A stretch of DNA of 64,000 nt from Pseudomonas linyingensis (lineage in GTDB: Bacteria > Pseudomonadota > Gammaproteobacteria > Pseudomonadales > Pseudomonadaceae), in the NCBI RefSeq assembly GCF_900109175.1, contig NZ_FNZE01000001.1, positions 248,001 to 312,000 of the forward strand. The letters run 5' to 3'. This document shows positions 45,990-56,305 of the stretch, piece by piece (position 1 is the stretch's first letter; each line of letters starts with the position of its first letter). A program made the translations under genes and the position numbers. The notes under the pieces are model-generated. The model did not search any database. It worked only from the letters and a program-made list of their open reading frames with translations, and had not been told where the DNA came from.

Positions 45990-48900
45990 ATGGCGGCCGC
46001 CGGTCGCCTGCTTGCCCGGCTGCTGGACGGCCTGTTCGTCCTGACGGCAGCGGTTCTGCTGCTGGCGGCGCTGTACGTCAGCTTGGGGCGCGCGCTGGTG
46101 CCGCTGGTGGCCGAGTATCGCAGCGAGCTGGAAAGTCGGGCCAGTGCCGCGCTTGGCCAGCCCCTGCGCGTCGGCGCGCTGGAGGGGCGCTGGCAGGGCC
46201 TGGCGCCGCTGCTGCTGCTGCGCGACGTGCAGCTGGAGCTGGACGGCGAGGCGCTGCATCTGGACCAGCTGCGTCTAGTCCCGGACGTGTTCGCCAGCCT
46301 GCGTTCGCGCAGCCTGCGCATTGCCCGCCTGGAGCTGCAGGGCCTGCAGCTTGGCCTGCAGGAGGATGCCGAAGGTCGCTGGCGCCTCAAGGGCCTGCGC
46401 CCCGCCGATCCGGCGGCGCCACCGCTCGATCCGGCGCGGCTGCTCGGCCTGCTGCTGGCGCCGCGCCAGGTGCTGGTGCAGGACAGCCGGCTGAGCCTCG
46501 AAACCCGCACGGGCGAGGTGTTCGCCCTCAACTACCTTGGTCTGACCCTCGACAATGGCCGCGCTGAACAGCGCCTCGACGGCCGCCTGCTGCTGCCCGA
46601 TGGCCAGCCGCTGAGCTGGCAGCTGCAGACTCGTCTGCAGGCCGAGGCGTGGCGTGAGGCCAGCGCGCAGCTGTATCTCAGCCTGCCACAGAGCGACTGG
46701 GCACCCTGGCTGGCGCAGCGTCTGCCGGCCGACTGGCAGCTGCCCCGCCTGCAGGCCGGTGGCGAAGTCTGGCTGGACTGGGCCACCGGCCAGGCGCAGC
46801 GGGCGGTGGCCCGCCTGCATGCCCCCCGCCTGACCCTGGTGCACGCGCCGCAGGCGCCGGCCGAGTTCGCCGATCTGGCCCTGACCGCCCACTTCCAGCG
46901 CGAGACGCAGGGCTGGCGCCTGCTGGTCGAGGAGCTGGCCGGCAGCTTCGCTGAGGAGCGCCTCAATCCCGGCCAGTTGCAGCTGCGCCAGCACGCGGGC
47001 GAGCAGCCGTATTGGAGCCTGCAGGCCGAGCACCTCAATCTGGCGCCGTTGGCCGCGCTGACCCGCGCCCTGGCGCCCCTGCCGCCGCAGGCTGCGGAGA
47101 TTCTTGCCAGCCTGGCGCCGCATGGCCGCCTGCGCGACCTGAATGCAGAAATTCGCCCGCGTGACGCGGGAATGCCCGAGGTCGAGTACAACCTGCGCCT
47201 GGACCAGGTCGGGATCAGTGCCTGGCACGGCGTACCGGCGCTGGCCAACGTCAGCGGCAGCCTCAGCGGCAGTCTGGAGGGCGGCGAGCTGCGCCTGGAT
47301 GCCCACGACTTCATGCTCCATCTCGACACCCTGTTCCCCGCGCCGTGGCGCTACCGCACGGCGCGGGCGCGGCTGAACTGGAGTCTCGACCACGACGCCT
47401 TCACCCTGTCCAGCACGCTGATGCGCCTGTCCGGCGAGGAGGGCGAGCTGGCCGGCAACATGCTGATCCGCCTGCGCCGCGACCCGGCCGCCGAGGACTA
47501 CATGGACCTGCAGGTCGGTCTGCATCAGGGCCTGGCACGCTACACCGAACGCTACCTGCCGACCCGTTCGCCGGGCCTCAGTCCGCAGCTGGCCGCATGG
47601 CTGAAGTCGGCGATCCGGGGCGGCCAGATCAAGCAGGGGATGTTCGTCTACCAGGGCTCGCTGAACAAGGGCGCACCGGCGCAGGCGCGGGCACTGGGGC
47701 TGTACTTCCAGGTGCATGATGCCGAGCTGGCCTACCAGGCGGACTGGCCGCCGCTGCGCCAGCTGGAGGGCGAGGTGTTCGTCGAGGACAGCGGCGTGCG
47801 CGTGCGCGCCCCTTCGGCCCGCGTGCTGGACAGTCGCCTGCAGGACGTCCAGGCGCAGGTGAAGCTCAACGGCGGCAAGCGCGTGCCTGTGCTCGAGGTC
47901 GACGGCCAGGTGCGCAGCAGCCTCGGCGACGGCCTGAAGATCCTGCAGGACACCCCGCTCGGGCGCAGCCAGACGTTTGCCGGCTGGCAGGGCGAGGGCC
48001 CGCTGGACGGCCGCCTGCAGCTGGACATCCCGCTGGCCCGCGCTGGGGGTGAGGTCAGGGCGGTGGTCGATTTCGCCACCGAGGGCGCGCGCCTGCAGTT
48101 GCCGCAACCGGCCCTGGAGCTGCAGCAGCTCAAGGGCGCGTTCCGCTACGACACTGACCGCGGCCTGAGCGCGGCGGAGATCCGCGGCCGTGCCTTCGAG
48201 CGCCCGTTGCGTGGGGTGATCCGCGCCCAGGGCCAGGCGGGCAAGCCACTGACCCAGCTGGATATCCGCGGCAGCATCGCGGTGGAGCGCCTGGCGAGCT
48301 GGTTGGGCGTCCAGCCGGCGCAGGTCCCGGCCAGCGGCGAGCTGCCCTACCGCCTGTGGCTGGATCTGCAGGGCGACAGCAGCCGTCTACGGGTCAGCTC
48401 GGATCTGCAGGGCACGCGCATCGACCTGCCGGCGCCGCTGGGCAAGCCGGCCGAGGAGGCGCGCAGTGCCAATTGGCGGATGACCCTGAGTGGTGACGAG
48501 CGCCGCTACTCGTTGAGCTATGCGGGCCTGGCCAACCTGAATTTTGCCGCTCCGCCCGGCCAGCTGGCGGCTGGCCGGGGCGAGTTGCGTTTTGGCGGCG
48601 CAGCCGCACAGTTGCCTCGGGAACTCGGCCTGCACATCCGTGGCCAGCTCGGTGAGTTCGACTGGCCGGCCTGGCAGGCCGCGCAGGCACGCTATGCCGA
48701 CCCCAGCCAGAGAGAGGGTTTGGGCGGCCTGCTGCAGTCGCTGGCGCTGCGGGTTGACCGCTTCAGCGTCGGCAGTCTGAGCCTGGAGCAGCTCAGGGTT
48801 GACCTGCGCCGCACCGGGCAGAGCTGGCGCCTGCAGCTGGACAATCCGCAGCTCAGGGGCAGCGCCGTGCTGCCGCAGGACCGTGCTGCGCCGCTGCGCA

Positions 48901-49841
48901 TCGAGCTGGAGCGCCTGCGTCTGCCGCCGCGCGAGTCGGAGCTGGCGAAGGCGCAGCGCGAGGCGGCCGGCATTGCGGCCAGCGATCCGCTGGCCGAGGT
49001 CGATCCGCGCAGTCTGCCGGCCATGGACGTAAGCATCGATGCCCTGTATCTGGGCGAGGAACGCCTCGGCCGCTGGCAGTTCCGCAGCCGGCCCAGCGCC
49101 AATGGGGCGCGCTTCGACCAGCTCGATCTCGATCTCCAGGGCCTGCGCCTGGACGGCAGCCTGGACTGGCAGGGCGTCGGCCTGGACAGCCGTAGCCACT
49201 ACCGGGGTCGCCTGGCCGGCAAGGACCTGGCCGACGTGCTGATGGCCTGGGGTTATACGCCGAGCATCACTAGCCGCGGCTTCGAGGTCGAGGTCGACGG
49301 GAACTGGCCGGGTTCGCCGGCGATGGCCGGCCTCAAGCATTTCAGCGGCAGTCTGGCGGTCCAGGCGCGCCAGGGCCAGCTGCTCGAGGTCGAGGGCAGC
49401 GCCACGGCGCTGCGGGTGTTCGGCCTGCTCAACTTCAACTCCATCGGTCGGCGTCTGCGCCTGGACTTCTCCGATCTGCTCGGCAAGGGGCTGAGCTACG
49501 ACCGCATCGACGGACACCTGGTCGGCACCGACGGCGTGCTGCTGACCCGTGGCCCGCTGGTGCTGGACGGTCCGTCCACCCGCCTGGAGCTGGATGGCCA
49601 GTTGGACATGGCCCATGACCGCATCGCCGCCAAGCTGCGGGTGACCCTGCCGTTGTCCAACAACCTGCCCCTGGCCGCGCTGCTGGCTGGCGCGGCGCCG
49701 GTGGCCGGGGCGCTGTTCATCGTCGATCAGCTGGTCGGTGATCGCCTGTCGAGGGTGGCCAGCGTCGAATATCGGGTCGCTGGCCCCTGGCAGGATCCAC
49801 AGATCAGCCTGTTCGGCAAGCCGTCAGGGGGCGCACGCTGA
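45990..49841 (+). CDS. yhdP: YhdP-family AsmA-like envelope protein
   Basis: A 1283-residue protein: one amino-terminal membrane helix (LFVLTAAVLLLAALYVSLGR, about 14-33), then a very long periplasmic region of repeated beta strands typical of DUF3971 and AsmA-like carboxy domains. The end, LPLSNNLPLAALLAGAAPVA and RVASVEYRVAGPWQDPQI, is the TIGR02099 hallmark. YhdP, TamB and YdbH are redundant bridge-like proteins for phospholipid transport to the outer membrane. It follows rng by 14 bases and precedes the nitrilase and tldD as in other Pseudomonas. Confidence 0.94.
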   Translation: MAAAGRLLARLLDGLFVLTAAVLLLAALYVSLGRALVPLVAEYRSELESRASAALGQPLRVGALEGRWQGLAPLLLLRDVQLELDGEALHLDQLRLVPDVFASLRSRSLRIARLELQGLQLGLQEDAEGRWRLKGLRPADPAAPPLDPARLLGLLLAPRQVLVQDSRLSLETRTGEVFALNYLGLTLDNGRAEQRLDGRLLLPDGQPLSWQLQTRLQAEAWREASAQLYLSLPQSDWAPWLAQRLPADWQLPRLQAGGEVWLDWATGQAQRAVARLHAPRLTLVHAPQAPAEFADLALTAHFQRETQGWRLLVEELAGSFAEERLNPGQLQLRQHAGEQPYWSLQAEHLNLAPLAALTRALAPLPPQAAEILASLAPHGRLRDLNAEIRPRDAGMPEVEYNLRLDQVGISAWHGVPALANVSGSLSGSLEGGELRLDAHDFMLHLDTLFPAPWRYRTARARLNWSLDHDAFTLSSTLMRLSGEEGELAGNMLIRLRRDPAAEDYMDLQVGLHQGLARYTERYLPTRSPGLSPQLAAWLKSAIRGGQIKQGMFVYQGSLNKGAPAQARALGLYFQVHDAELAYQADWPPLRQLEGEVFVEDSGVRVRAPSARVLDSRLQDVQAQVKLNGGKRVPVLEVDGQVRSSLGDGLKILQDTPLGRSQTFAGWQGEGPLDGRLQLDIPLARAGGEVRAVVDFATEGARLQLPQPALELQQLKGAFRYDTDRGLSAAEIRGRAFERPLRGVIRAQGQAGKPLTQLDIRGSIAVERLASWLGVQPAQVPASGELPYRLWLDLQGDSSRLRVSSDLQGTRIDLPAPLGKPAEEARSANWRMTLSGDERRYSLSYAGLANLNFAAPPGQLAAGRGELRFGGAAAQLPRELGLHIRGQLGEFDWPAWQAAQARYADPSQREGLGGLLQSLALRVDRFSVGSLSLEQLRVDLRRTGQSWRLQLDNPQLRGSAVLPQDRAAPLRIELERLRLPPRESELAKAQREAAGIAASDPLAEVDPRSLPAMDVSIDALYLGEERLGRWQFRSRPSANGARFDQLDLDLQGLRLDGSLDWQGVGLDSRSHYRGRLAGKDLADVLMAWGYTPSITSRGFEVEVDGNWPGSPAMAGLKHFSGSLAVQARQGQLLEVEGSATALRVFGLLNFNSIGRRLRLDFSDLLGKGLSYDRIDGHLVGTDGVLLTRGPLVLDGPSTRLELDGQLDMAHDRIAAKLRVTLPLSNNLPLAALLAGAAPVAGALFIVDQLVGDRLSRVASVEYRVAGPWQDPQISLFGKPSGGAR

Positions 49842-49886
49842 GCCCATCCGGGTTAGGATGAAGCCATTGCGCTGCGGGAGATAACG

Positions 49887-50741
49887 ATGGGCATGGTGGC
49901 AGTCATCCAGATGGTCAGTCAGTCCGACGTGACCGCCAATCTGGCGCGCGCGCGGGCGTTGCTCGAGCAGGCCGCGGCGGCGGGAGCCCGCCTGGCGGTG
50001 CTGCCGGAGAACTTCGCCGCGATGGGGCGCCGCGATCTGGCGTTGCTCGGCCAGGCCGAAGCCAGCGGTGAGGGGCCGCTGCTGCCCTGGCTACAGGCGG
50101 CGGCACGCGAGCTGGGCCTGTGGATCGTCGCCGGCACCCTGCCGTTGCCGCCCGTCGGACAGCAGGGCGGCAAGCCCTGCGCCTGCTCGCTGTTGATCGA
50201 CAGCGACGGGCAAATCGCCGCGCGCTACGACAAGCTGCACCTGTTCGACGTCGAGGTCGCCGACAGTCGCGGCAGCTACCGCGAGTCCGACGACTTCGCC
50301 CATGGCGAGCGCCTGGTGCTGGCCGACACCCCGGTGGGGCGCCTGGGTCTGACGGTCTGTTACGATCTGCGCTTTGCCGAACTGTACAGCGCCCTGCGCG
50401 AGGCCGGCGCCGAGCTGATCAGCGCGCCGGCCGCGTTCACCGCGGTGACCGGCGCGGCGCACTGGGAGGTGCTGGTGCGCGCGCGGGCGATCGAAACCCA
50501 ATGCTATCTGCTGGCGGCCAACCAGGGCGGCCAGCATCCCGGGCCGCGGGAAACCTTCGGCCATTCGCTGATCGTCGACCCCTGGGGCCAGCCGCTGGCC
50601 TGCGAGGCGCGCGGCGAAGCCGTGCTGCTGGCGGACATCGACCGCCCGGCGCAGGCCGCCATCCGTCAACGCATGCCGGTCAGCGCCCACCGCCGTCTGC
50701 ACCCGGGCACGCTGCAACCCTTGCACAAGGAGCACACATGA
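49887..50741 (+). CDS. Carbon-nitrogen hydrolase (Nit1-like)
   Basis: A 284-residue nitrilase-superfamily amidase. The catalytic triad is visible: Glu41 in [10 protein letters not shown], Lys116 in YDKLHLFDV, Cys158 in LTVCYDLRF. The [16 protein letters not shown] stretch is typical of the Nit1/deaminated-glutathione amidase branch, which repairs deaminated glutathione; that substrate is a family inference. A GGGAG site precedes the ATG at 49887. Its stop overlaps tldD by ATGA, so it is co-translated. Confidence 0.9.
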   Translation: MGMVAVIQMVSQSDVTANLARARALLEQAAAAGARLAVLPENFAAMGRRDLALLGQAEASGEGPLLPWLQAAARELGLWIVAGTLPLPPVGQQGGKPCACSLLIDSDGQIAARYDKLHLFDVEVADSRGSYRESDDFAHGERLVLADTPVGRLGLTVCYDLRFAELYSALREAGAELISAPAAFTAVTGAAHWEVLVRARAIETQCYLLAANQGGQHPGPRETFGHSLIVDPWGQPLACEARGEAVLLADIDRPAQAAIRQRMPVSAHRRLHPGTLQPLHKEHT

Positions 50742-52177
50742 ACACCCTGTCATCCGTCAGCAGCCAGCTGCTGACCCCCGGCGGCCTCGGCCTGGAGCGC
50801 CTGACGGTGCTGCTCGACGAGCTGGCCGGCCCCGGCATCGACGCCGCCGATCTGTATTTCCAGAGCCAGGTGTCCGAGTCGTGGATGCTCGAGGACGGCA
50901 TCGTCAAGGAAGGCAGCTTCCACCTCGACCAGGGCGTCGGCGTGCGCGCGCAATCGGGCGAGAAGACCGGCTTCGCCTACAGCAATAGCATCGAGGAGCA
51001 TGCCCTGCGCCAGGCCATCGGTGCGGCGCGCTCGATCGCCCGTGCCGGCCAGCAGGGCCGCGTGCAGACCCCGGCGGTGCAGGTGCCGCCGCGCCTGTAC
51101 GGTGCCGACAATCCGCTGGAGGTGCTCTGCCGGGCGGAGAAGGTCGAACTGCTCAAGCGCGTCGACCTGGCCACCCGTGCCCTGGATCCGCGCATCTCGC
51201 GGGTCACCGTGAGCCTCGCCGGGGTCTGGGAGCAGGTGTTGGTGGCCGCCGCCGACGGCAGTCTGGGCGCCGACGTGCGGCCGCTGGTGCGCTTCAACGT
51301 CAGTGTGATCGTCGAGCACAACGGTCGCCGCGAGCGCGGCGCCCACGGCGGCGGTGGACGCACCGACTATCGCTACTTCCTAGAGCACGACCGCGCCATG
51401 GACTACGCCCGCGAGGCGGTGCGCCAGGCGCTGCTCAACCTCGAGGCCATCCCGGCGCCGGCCGGCAGCATGCCGGTGGTGCTCGGCAACGGCTGGAGCG
51501 GCGTGCTGCTGCACGAGGCAGTCGGCCATGGCCTGGAAGGCGATTTCAACCGCAAGGGCAGTTCGGCCTACAGCGGCCGGGTCGGCCAGTCGGTGGCTTC
51601 GAGCCTGTGCACCATCGTCGACGACGGCACCCTGCCGGGCCGCCGCGGCTCGCTGAGTCTGGACGACGAGGGCACGCCGACCCAGTGCACCACGCTGATC
51701 GAGAACGGCGTGCTCAAGGGCTACATGCAGGACAAGCTCAACGCCCGCCTGATGGGCGTGCGCCCCACCGGCAACGGTCGCCGCGAGTCATACGCGCACC
51801 TGCCGATGCCGCGCATGACCAACACCTACATGCTGGCCGGCGCCAGCGACCCGGAGGAGATCATCCGTTCGGTGAAGCGCGGCCTGTACTGCGCCAGCCT
51901 CGGCGGCGGTCAGGTGGACATCACCAGCGGCAAGTTCGTGTTTTCGACCAGCGAGGCCTACCTGATCGAGGACGGCCGGATCACCGCGCCGGTGAAGGGC
52001 GCGACCCTGATCGGCAACGGTCCGGAAGCGATGAGCCGGGTGTCGATGGTCGGCAACGACCTGGCGCTGGACAGCGGCGTCGGCACCTGCGGCAAGGATG
52101 GCCAGTCGGTGCCGGTGGGCGTCGGCCAGCCGACCCTGAAGATCGAGGCGATCACCGTGGGTGGTACCGGGGGGTAA
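50738..52177 (+). CDS. tldD: Metalloprotease TldD
   Basis: Catalytic half of the TldD/TldE protease, which trims unfolded peptides such as microcin B17 precursor and CcdA. The zinc motif [18 protein letters not shown] begins at His259. Other conserved segments are [20 protein letters not shown] early and the carboxy-terminal [20 protein letters not shown]. The ATG at 50738 gives 479 residues, the family length; the open frame back to 50120 shadows the nitrilase gene. The partner TldE (PmbA) is encoded at 52868 beyond darP. Confidence 0.96.
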   Translation: MNTLSSVSSQLLTPGGLGLERLTVLLDELAGPGIDAADLYFQSQVSESWMLEDGIVKEGSFHLDQGVGVRAQSGEKTGFAYSNSIEEHALRQAIGAARSIARAGQQGRVQTPAVQVPPRLYGADNPLEVLCRAEKVELLKRVDLATRALDPRISRVTVSLAGVWEQVLVAAADGSLGADVRPLVRFNVSVIVEHNGRRERGAHGGGGRTDYRYFLEHDRAMDYAREAVRQALLNLEAIPAPAGSMPVVLGNGWSGVLLHEAVGHGLEGDFNRKGSSAYSGRVGQSVASSLCTIVDDGTLPGRRGSLSLDDEGTPTQCTTLIENGVLKGYMQDKLNARLMGVRPTGNGRRESYAHLPMPRMTNTYMLAGASDPEEIIRSVKRGLYCASLGGGQVDITSGKFVFSTSEAYLIEDGRITAPVKGATLIGNGPEAMSRVSMVGNDLALDSGVGTCGKDGQSVPVGVGQPTLKIEAITVGGTGG

Positions 52178-52185
52178 GGGTCGGT

Positions 52186-52243
52186 CTGTAGGAGCGAATT
52201 CATTCGCGACCCTCTGTCGGTCGCAGATGAATCGCTCCTGTGA
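52186..52243. repeat. REP-type inverted pair, TAGGAGCGAATTCATTCGCG class
   Basis: TAGGAGCGAATTCATTCGCG and, inverted, GTCGCAGATGAATCGCTCCT flank CCCTCTGTCG. It lies between the convergent tldD and darP genes, consistent with a shared transcription end. Confidence 0.75.
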
Positions 52244-52251
52244 CAGAAGAT

Positions 52252-52773
52252 TCAGCGCAGGCCGCGGCGCATTTCATCCATTTCGCGCAGGTACTTGAAG
52301 ACCTTGCGCGAGGCGGCCGGCGGCTTGCCGCGGGCAGCTTCGAACTGGGCGTGACGGATCAGCTGGCGCAGGTGCTGGACGTCGGCCTCGGGGTACTCGC
52401 CGAGCAGTGCCTCGAGGTCGGCGTCGGTGCCGTCGACCAGGCGGTCACGCCAGCGCTCGAGGGCGTGGAAACGTTCGTTGTACTGGCGGGTGGAGGAATC
52501 CATCTGGTCGAGGAGGGCGACGATGGCGTCGATGTCCTGGTCGCGCATCAGCTTGCCGATGTACTGGAGGTGGCGTTTGCGTGCCGCGTGCGCCTTGTGT
52601 TTCGGCGCCTCGATCAGCGCCTTGAGCATGGCATCGCTCAGCGGCAGGCGGTTGAGCATGTCCGCCTTGAGCGTGGTCAGGCGTTCGCCCAAGTCCTGCA
52701 GCGCATGCAGCTCGCGCTTGACCTGGGATTTGCTCTTCTCTCCGGAGAAGTCGTCGTCGAATTGTTCAGACAT
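52252..52773 (-). CDS. darP: Ribosome biogenesis factor DarP (YjgA, DUF615)
   Basis: A 173-residue, highly charged helical protein; E. coli YjgA/DarP assists late 50S subunit assembly. Family motifs are [20 protein letters not shown] near 14-33, '[14 protein letters not shown]' near 66-79 and the carboxy-terminal [12 protein letters not shown]. The ATG at 52773 begins the typical acidic start MSEQFDDDF. It is the only reverse-strand gene between tldD and pmbA. Confidence 0.93.
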   Translation of the reverse strand: MSEQFDDDFSGEKSKSQVKRELHALQDLGERLTTLKADMLNRLPLSDAMLKALIEAPKHKAHAARKRHLQYIGKLMRDQDIDAIVALLDQMDSSTRQYNERFHALERWRDRLVDGTDADLEALLGEYPEADVQHLRQLIRHAQFEAARGKPPAASRKVFKYLREMDEMRRGLR

Positions 52774-52867
52774 GGGGCGGGTCCGCTGGGAAACGCCGCC
52801 ATGATAACCACTCAGGGGCCGCTTGTCCGGCCCGGCCGGCACGCCGGCGGGAAAACAGGAGCAGGAC

Positions 52868-54217
52868 ATGAATTCAGCCGTGGAAAGCGTGGGGCCGCAG
52901 GCCCTGCCGGGATTGCAGGAACAGGTCGAGGCGATTCTTGCCGAGGCGCGCCAGCAGGGTGCGACGGCCTGCGAGGTGGCGGTGTCGCTGGAGCAGGGGC
53001 TGTCCACCAGCGTGCGCCAGGGCGAGGTGGAGACGGTGGAGTTCAACCGCGACCGCGGCTTCGGTATCACCCTCTATCTCGGCCAGCGCAAGGGCTCGGC
53101 GAGCACCTCGGCGCAGGGCGCGGAGGCGATCCGCGAGACCGTGGCGGCGGCGCTGGCCATCGCTCGGCATGCTTCCGAGGATGACTGCGCAGGCCTTGCC
53201 GATGCGGCGCTGATGGCTCGCGAGCTGCCGGATCTGGATCTCTATCATCCGTGGGCGATCACTCCGGAACAGGCCATCGAGCAGGCGCTGGCCTGCGAGG
53301 CGGCGGCCTTCGCCACGGACCCGCGGGTGACCAAGGCCGACGGCACCACCCTCAATACCCACCTGGGCTGCCGGGTGTACGGCAACAGCCACGGCTTCGT
53401 CGGCGGCTACGCCTCCAGCCGGCACAGCCTGAGCTGCGTGATGATCGCCGAGGGCGAGGGGCAGATGCAGCGCGACTACTGGTACGACGTCAGTCGCATC
53501 GGCAGCGAGCTGGCCAGTGGCGAGTCGATCGGTCGGCGCGCCGCCGAGCGCGCGGTCAGTCGCCTCGGTGCACGGCCGGTGCCGACCTGCGAGGTGCCGG
53601 TGCTGTTCGCCGCCGAGCTGGCCACCGGGCTGTTCGGCCACCTGCTGGCGGCGATTTCCGGCGGCAACCTGTACCGCAAGGCGTCCTTCCTCGAGGATGC
53701 ACTGGGTCAGCAGCTGTTCCCGGACTGGCTGAGCCTCGACGAGCGCCCGCACCTGCCGCGCGGCATGGGCAGCGCCAGTTTCGACGGCGACGGTCTGGCC
53801 ACCTACGCCAAGCCGTTCGTCGAGGGCGGCAGACTGGTGTCCTACGCGCTGGGTACCTACTCGGGACGCAAGCTGGGTATGCCGAGCACCGCCAATGCCG
53901 GCGGCGTGCACAACCTGTTCGTCAGTCATGGCAGCGAGGACCAGGCCGCACTGATCCGCCGCATGGACCGCGGTCTGCTGGTCACCGAGCTGATGGGGCA
54001 GGGGCTGAACCTGGTCACCGGCGACTATTCGCGCGGTGCGGCGGGCTTCTGGGTGGAGAACGGGGTGATCCAGTTCCCGGTGCAGGAAGTCACCATCGCC
54101 GGCAACCTGCGCGACATATTCCAGGGCATCGTCGCCGTGGGCAGCGATCTGGAACTACGCGGCAATGTGCGCACCGGCTCGGTGCTGATCGACAAGATGA
54201 TGGTGGGCGGCAGCTGA
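52868..54217 (+). CDS. pmbA: TldE / PmbA, non-metal partner of TldD
   Basis: A 449-residue homologue of TldD without the HEXXXH zinc motif, as expected for TldE. Features are '[20 protein letters not shown]' near 41-60, [16 protein letters not shown], and [19 protein letters not shown] plus the tail VSHGSEDQ...[19 protein letters not shown]. It forms the heterodimeric protease with TldD. The ATG at 52868 has AGGA upstream. It converges on ptsO across a 54-base region with a hairpin. Confidence 0.95.
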   Translation: MNSAVESVGPQALPGLQEQVEAILAEARQQGATACEVAVSLEQGLSTSVRQGEVETVEFNRDRGFGITLYLGQRKGSASTSAQGAEAIRETVAAALAIARHASEDDCAGLADAALMARELPDLDLYHPWAITPEQAIEQALACEAAAFATDPRVTKADGTTLNTHLGCRVYGNSHGFVGGYASSRHSLSCVMIAEGEGQMQRDYWYDVSRIGSELASGESIGRRAAERAVSRLGARPVPTCEVPVLFAAELATGLFGHLLAAISGGNLYRKASFLEDALGQQLFPDWLSLDERPHLPRGMGSASFDGDGLATYAKPFVEGGRLVSYALGTYSGRKLGMPSTANAGGVHNLFVSHGSEDQAALIRRMDRGLLVTELMGQGLNLVTGDYSRGAAGFWVENGVIQFPVQEVTIAGNLRDIFQGIVAVGSDLELRGNVRTGSVLIDKMMVGGS

Positions 54218-54231
54218 GGGGCTGCGGGGGA

Positions 54232-54251
54232 GGGCAGGAGGCTTCCTGCCC
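54232..54251. terminator. Hairpin between convergent pmbA and ptsO
   Basis: GGGCAGGA at 54232-54239 and TCCTGCCC at 54244-54251 form an 8-bp stem. There is no strong T tract on either side, so its efficiency as a terminator is unclear. Confidence 0.45.
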
Positions 54252-54271
54252 GTTCGTCGAGCAGGCGGGGG

Positions 54272-54544
54272 CTACTCGCCCTCGTCGAAATAGTTGCCGA
54301 TTAGTTCGATCAGCGCCTGCAGCGCCTCGTGTTCCTGTTCGCCTTCGGTGCACAGGTGGATCGCGGTGCCCTTGCCGGCGGCGAGCATCATCACCGACAT
54401 GATGCTCTTGCCATCCACCAGGCTGTCCGCCGAGCGGCCGACCCTGACCTGGCAGGGATAGCGGCCGGCTACGCCGACGAACTTGGCGGCGGCGCGGGCA
54501 TGCAGGCCGAGCTTGTTGATGATGGTGACGTCGCAGGCTGGCAT
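54272..54544 (-). CDS. ptsO: Nitrogen PTS phosphocarrier NPr
   Basis: A 90-residue HPr-like protein that passes phosphate from EI-Ntr to PtsN. The phospho-accepting His15 is in KLGLHARAAAKF, and the regulatory-serine region DGKSIMSVMMLAAGKG has Ser47. It is the last gene of rpoN-hpf-ptsN-rapZ-ptsO, which makes it NPr and not the sugar-PTS HPr. The ATG at 54544 is 37 bases after rapZ. Confidence 0.94.
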   Translation of the reverse strand: MPACDVTIINKLGLHARAAAKFVGVAGRYPCQVRVGRSADSLVDGKSIMSVMMLAAGKGTAIHLCTEGEQEHEALQALIELIGNYFDEGE

Positions 54545-54581
54545 CGCGGTGGGAACTGTCCTTGGGTTGACCGGGGTCGGG

Positions 54582-55439
54582 TTAGCCGAGATCGCGGTGG
54601 CGGATCTGCAGGTTGCCGAGGCTCTCGCGCAGCGCGGCGCCCAGCCGCTCGGCCAGATACACCGAGCGATGGTGGCCGCCGGTGCAGCCGATGGCCACGG
54701 TGACGTAGGCACGATTGCTGGCGGCAAAGCGCGGCAGCCATTTGCTCAGGTAGGCGAGCAGGTCCTGATACATTTCCTCGACATCCGGCTGGGCGTCCAG
54801 GTAGTCGCACACCACCTGTTCCAGGCCGCTGTGCTCGCGCAGGTCCGGCTTCCAGTAGGGGTTGGGCAGGCAGCGCACGTCGAACACCAGGTCGGCGTCC
54901 ACCGGCATGCCGCGCTTGAAGCCGAACGATTCGAGCAGGAAGGCGGTACCGGCCTGTGGTTTGTCGAGCAGGCGCAACTTGATGGTGTCGCTGAGCTGGT
55001 ACAGGTTGAGGTTGGCGGTGTCGATCTTCAGGTCGGCCAGATCGGCGATCGGCGCGAGCAGTTGGGTTTCGTCGTTGATCGCCTCGCTCAGCGAGCGGGA
55101 TTCGCTGGTCAGCGGATGGCGGCGGCGGGTTTCCGAGAAGCGCTTGAGCAGGGTGGCGTTGTCGGCGTCGAGATACAGTACGTCGCACTGGATGTTGCGC
55201 AGGCGCAGCTGTTCGAGTAGCTCGGGAAAGCGCTTGAGCTGGCTGGGCAGGTTGCGCGCGTCGATCGACACGGCGACCTGCGGCTGCAGCAACTCGGTAT
55301 GCAGGAGGGCGCGCTCGCTCAGGTCCGGCAGCAGGCTGGCCGGCAGGTTGTCGATGCAGTAGAAGCCGTTGTCCTCGAGCACCGCCAAGGCCGTGCTTTT
55401 GCCCGACCCGGAGCGACCGCTGACAATGATCAGGCGCAT
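54582..55439 (-). CDS. rapZ: RNase adapter protein RapZ
   Basis: A 285-residue nucleotide-binding protein. Walker [10 protein letters not shown] at 8-16 opens the amino-terminal kinase-like domain. The carboxy domain has [20 protein letters not shown] and [19 protein letters not shown], diagnostic of RapZ/YvcJ. In enterobacteria it delivers GlmZ RNA to RNase E and senses glucosamine-6-phosphate; that role in Pseudomonas is less clear. It is 3 bases from ptsN in the operon. Confidence 0.95.
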   Translation of the reverse strand: MRLIIVSGRSGSGKSTALAVLEDNGFYCIDNLPASLLPDLSERALLHTELLQPQVAVSIDARNLPSQLKRFPELLEQLRLRNIQCDVLYLDADNATLLKRFSETRRRHPLTSESRSLSEAINDETQLLAPIADLADLKIDTANLNLYQLSDTIKLRLLDKPQAGTAFLLESFGFKRGMPVDADLVFDVRCLPNPYWKPDLREHSGLEQVVCDYLDAQPDVEEMYQDLLAYLSKWLPRFAASNRAYVTVAIGCTGGHHRSVYLAERLGAALRESLGNLQIRHRDLG

Positions 55440-55442
55440 GGC

Positions 55443-55907
55443 TCAGCGCCCGTCCACGGTGTCGAGCACCACCTGGTAGAGATCGAAGCCGTCCTTCGCC
55501 TGGCGCAGACGCTCGCGCACGTCGGCACGGTCGAGCAGGCCGGCGATCTGGCGCAGCAGCTCGAGGTGCTCCTCGGTGGCGGCTTCGGGGACCAGGAGGA
55601 CGAACAGCAGGTCCACCGGGGCGCCGTCGAGGGCGTCGAAGTCGACCGGGGCGTCGAGGCGCAGCAAGGCGCTGATCGGTACCGAGCAGCTGCTCAGCCG
55701 ACAGTGGGGAATCGCGATGCCATTGCCGAAACCGGTGGAGCCGAGTTTTTCTCGGGCTACCAGACTTTCGAAGATGTCATGTGCGTCGAGCCCGGGAATA
55801 TCCCGGGCTACGAGGTTGGCGATCTGCTCGAGAACGCGTTTCTTGCTGCCTCCCGGCACGTTCACCTGGGAACGGCCGGGGGTCAGTATGTGCTCTAGTC
55901 GAATCAT
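55443..55907 (-). CDS. ptsN: Nitrogen PTS EIIA component PtsN
   Basis: A 154-residue regulatory EIIA-Ntr. The phosphorylated residue is His68 in GNGIAIPHCRL. It opens MIRLEHILTPGRSQVNV as in Pseudomonas homologues. It regulates potassium transport, carbon storage and other processes by protein contacts and transports no sugar. The ATG at 55907 is preferred over a longer frame to 55943, which would overlap hpf. It is 10 bases after hpf. Confidence 0.94.
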   Translation of the reverse strand: MIRLEHILTPGRSQVNVPGGSKKRVLEQIANLVARDIPGLDAHDIFESLVAREKLGSTGFGNGIAIPHCRLSSCSVPISALLRLDAPVDFDALDGAPVDLLFVLLVPEAATEEHLELLRQIAGLLDRADVRERLRQAKDGFDLYQVVLDTVDGR

Positions 55908-55917
55908 CGGGGAATGA

Positions 55918-56226
55918 TCAGCGGGCTGCGGCGCCCTGTTCACGTTCGACCTGCTTTTCCTTGTGCTTGATCAGCTGGCGGTCCAGCTTGTCGGCCAGCA
56001 GGTCGATGGCGGCGTACATATCGGTGTGCTCGGCGTTGGCGACCACTTCGCCGCCGGCTACGTGCAGGGTCGCCTCGATCTTCTGCTGCAGTTTTTCCAC
56101 CTGCATGATCACCTGGACGTTGGTGATCTTGTCGAAATGGCGCGCCAGTCGCTCCAGTTTCTCGTTGATGTAGTCGCGCAGAGTGTCAGTCACTTCCAGG
56201 TGTTGGCCACTGATGTTGACTTGCAT
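55918..56226 (-). CDS. hpf: Short ribosome hibernation-promoting factor
   Basis: A 102-residue Sigma-54 modulation/S30EA protein. The family start MQVNISGQHLEVTDTLRDYI and the basic helix DKLDRQLIKHKEKQVEREQG are present. The length marks it as short HPF, which in gammaproteobacteria makes 100S ribosome dimers together with RMF; the long HPF carboxy domain is absent. It lies 79 bases after rpoN, matching the classical 'ORF95' position. Confidence 0.94.
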   Translation of the reverse strand: MQVNISGQHLEVTDTLRDYINEKLERLARHFDKITNVQVIMQVEKLQQKIEATLHVAGGEVVANAEHTDMYAAIDLLADKLDRQLIKHKEKQVEREQGAAAR

Positions 56227-56305
56227 GCTGCTTCTCCTTGTTACCTGCGAATGCCGACAGGGTCATACCCTCTCGGCTGGAATGCGATGTTGTTTTACTC
56301 GAGCG

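Noticed and set aside
46275-48107. 610-codon minus-strand frame inside yhdP
   Set aside because: Gln/Arg/Ala-rich shadow with no recognisable domain; the opposite frame encodes a convincing YhdP.
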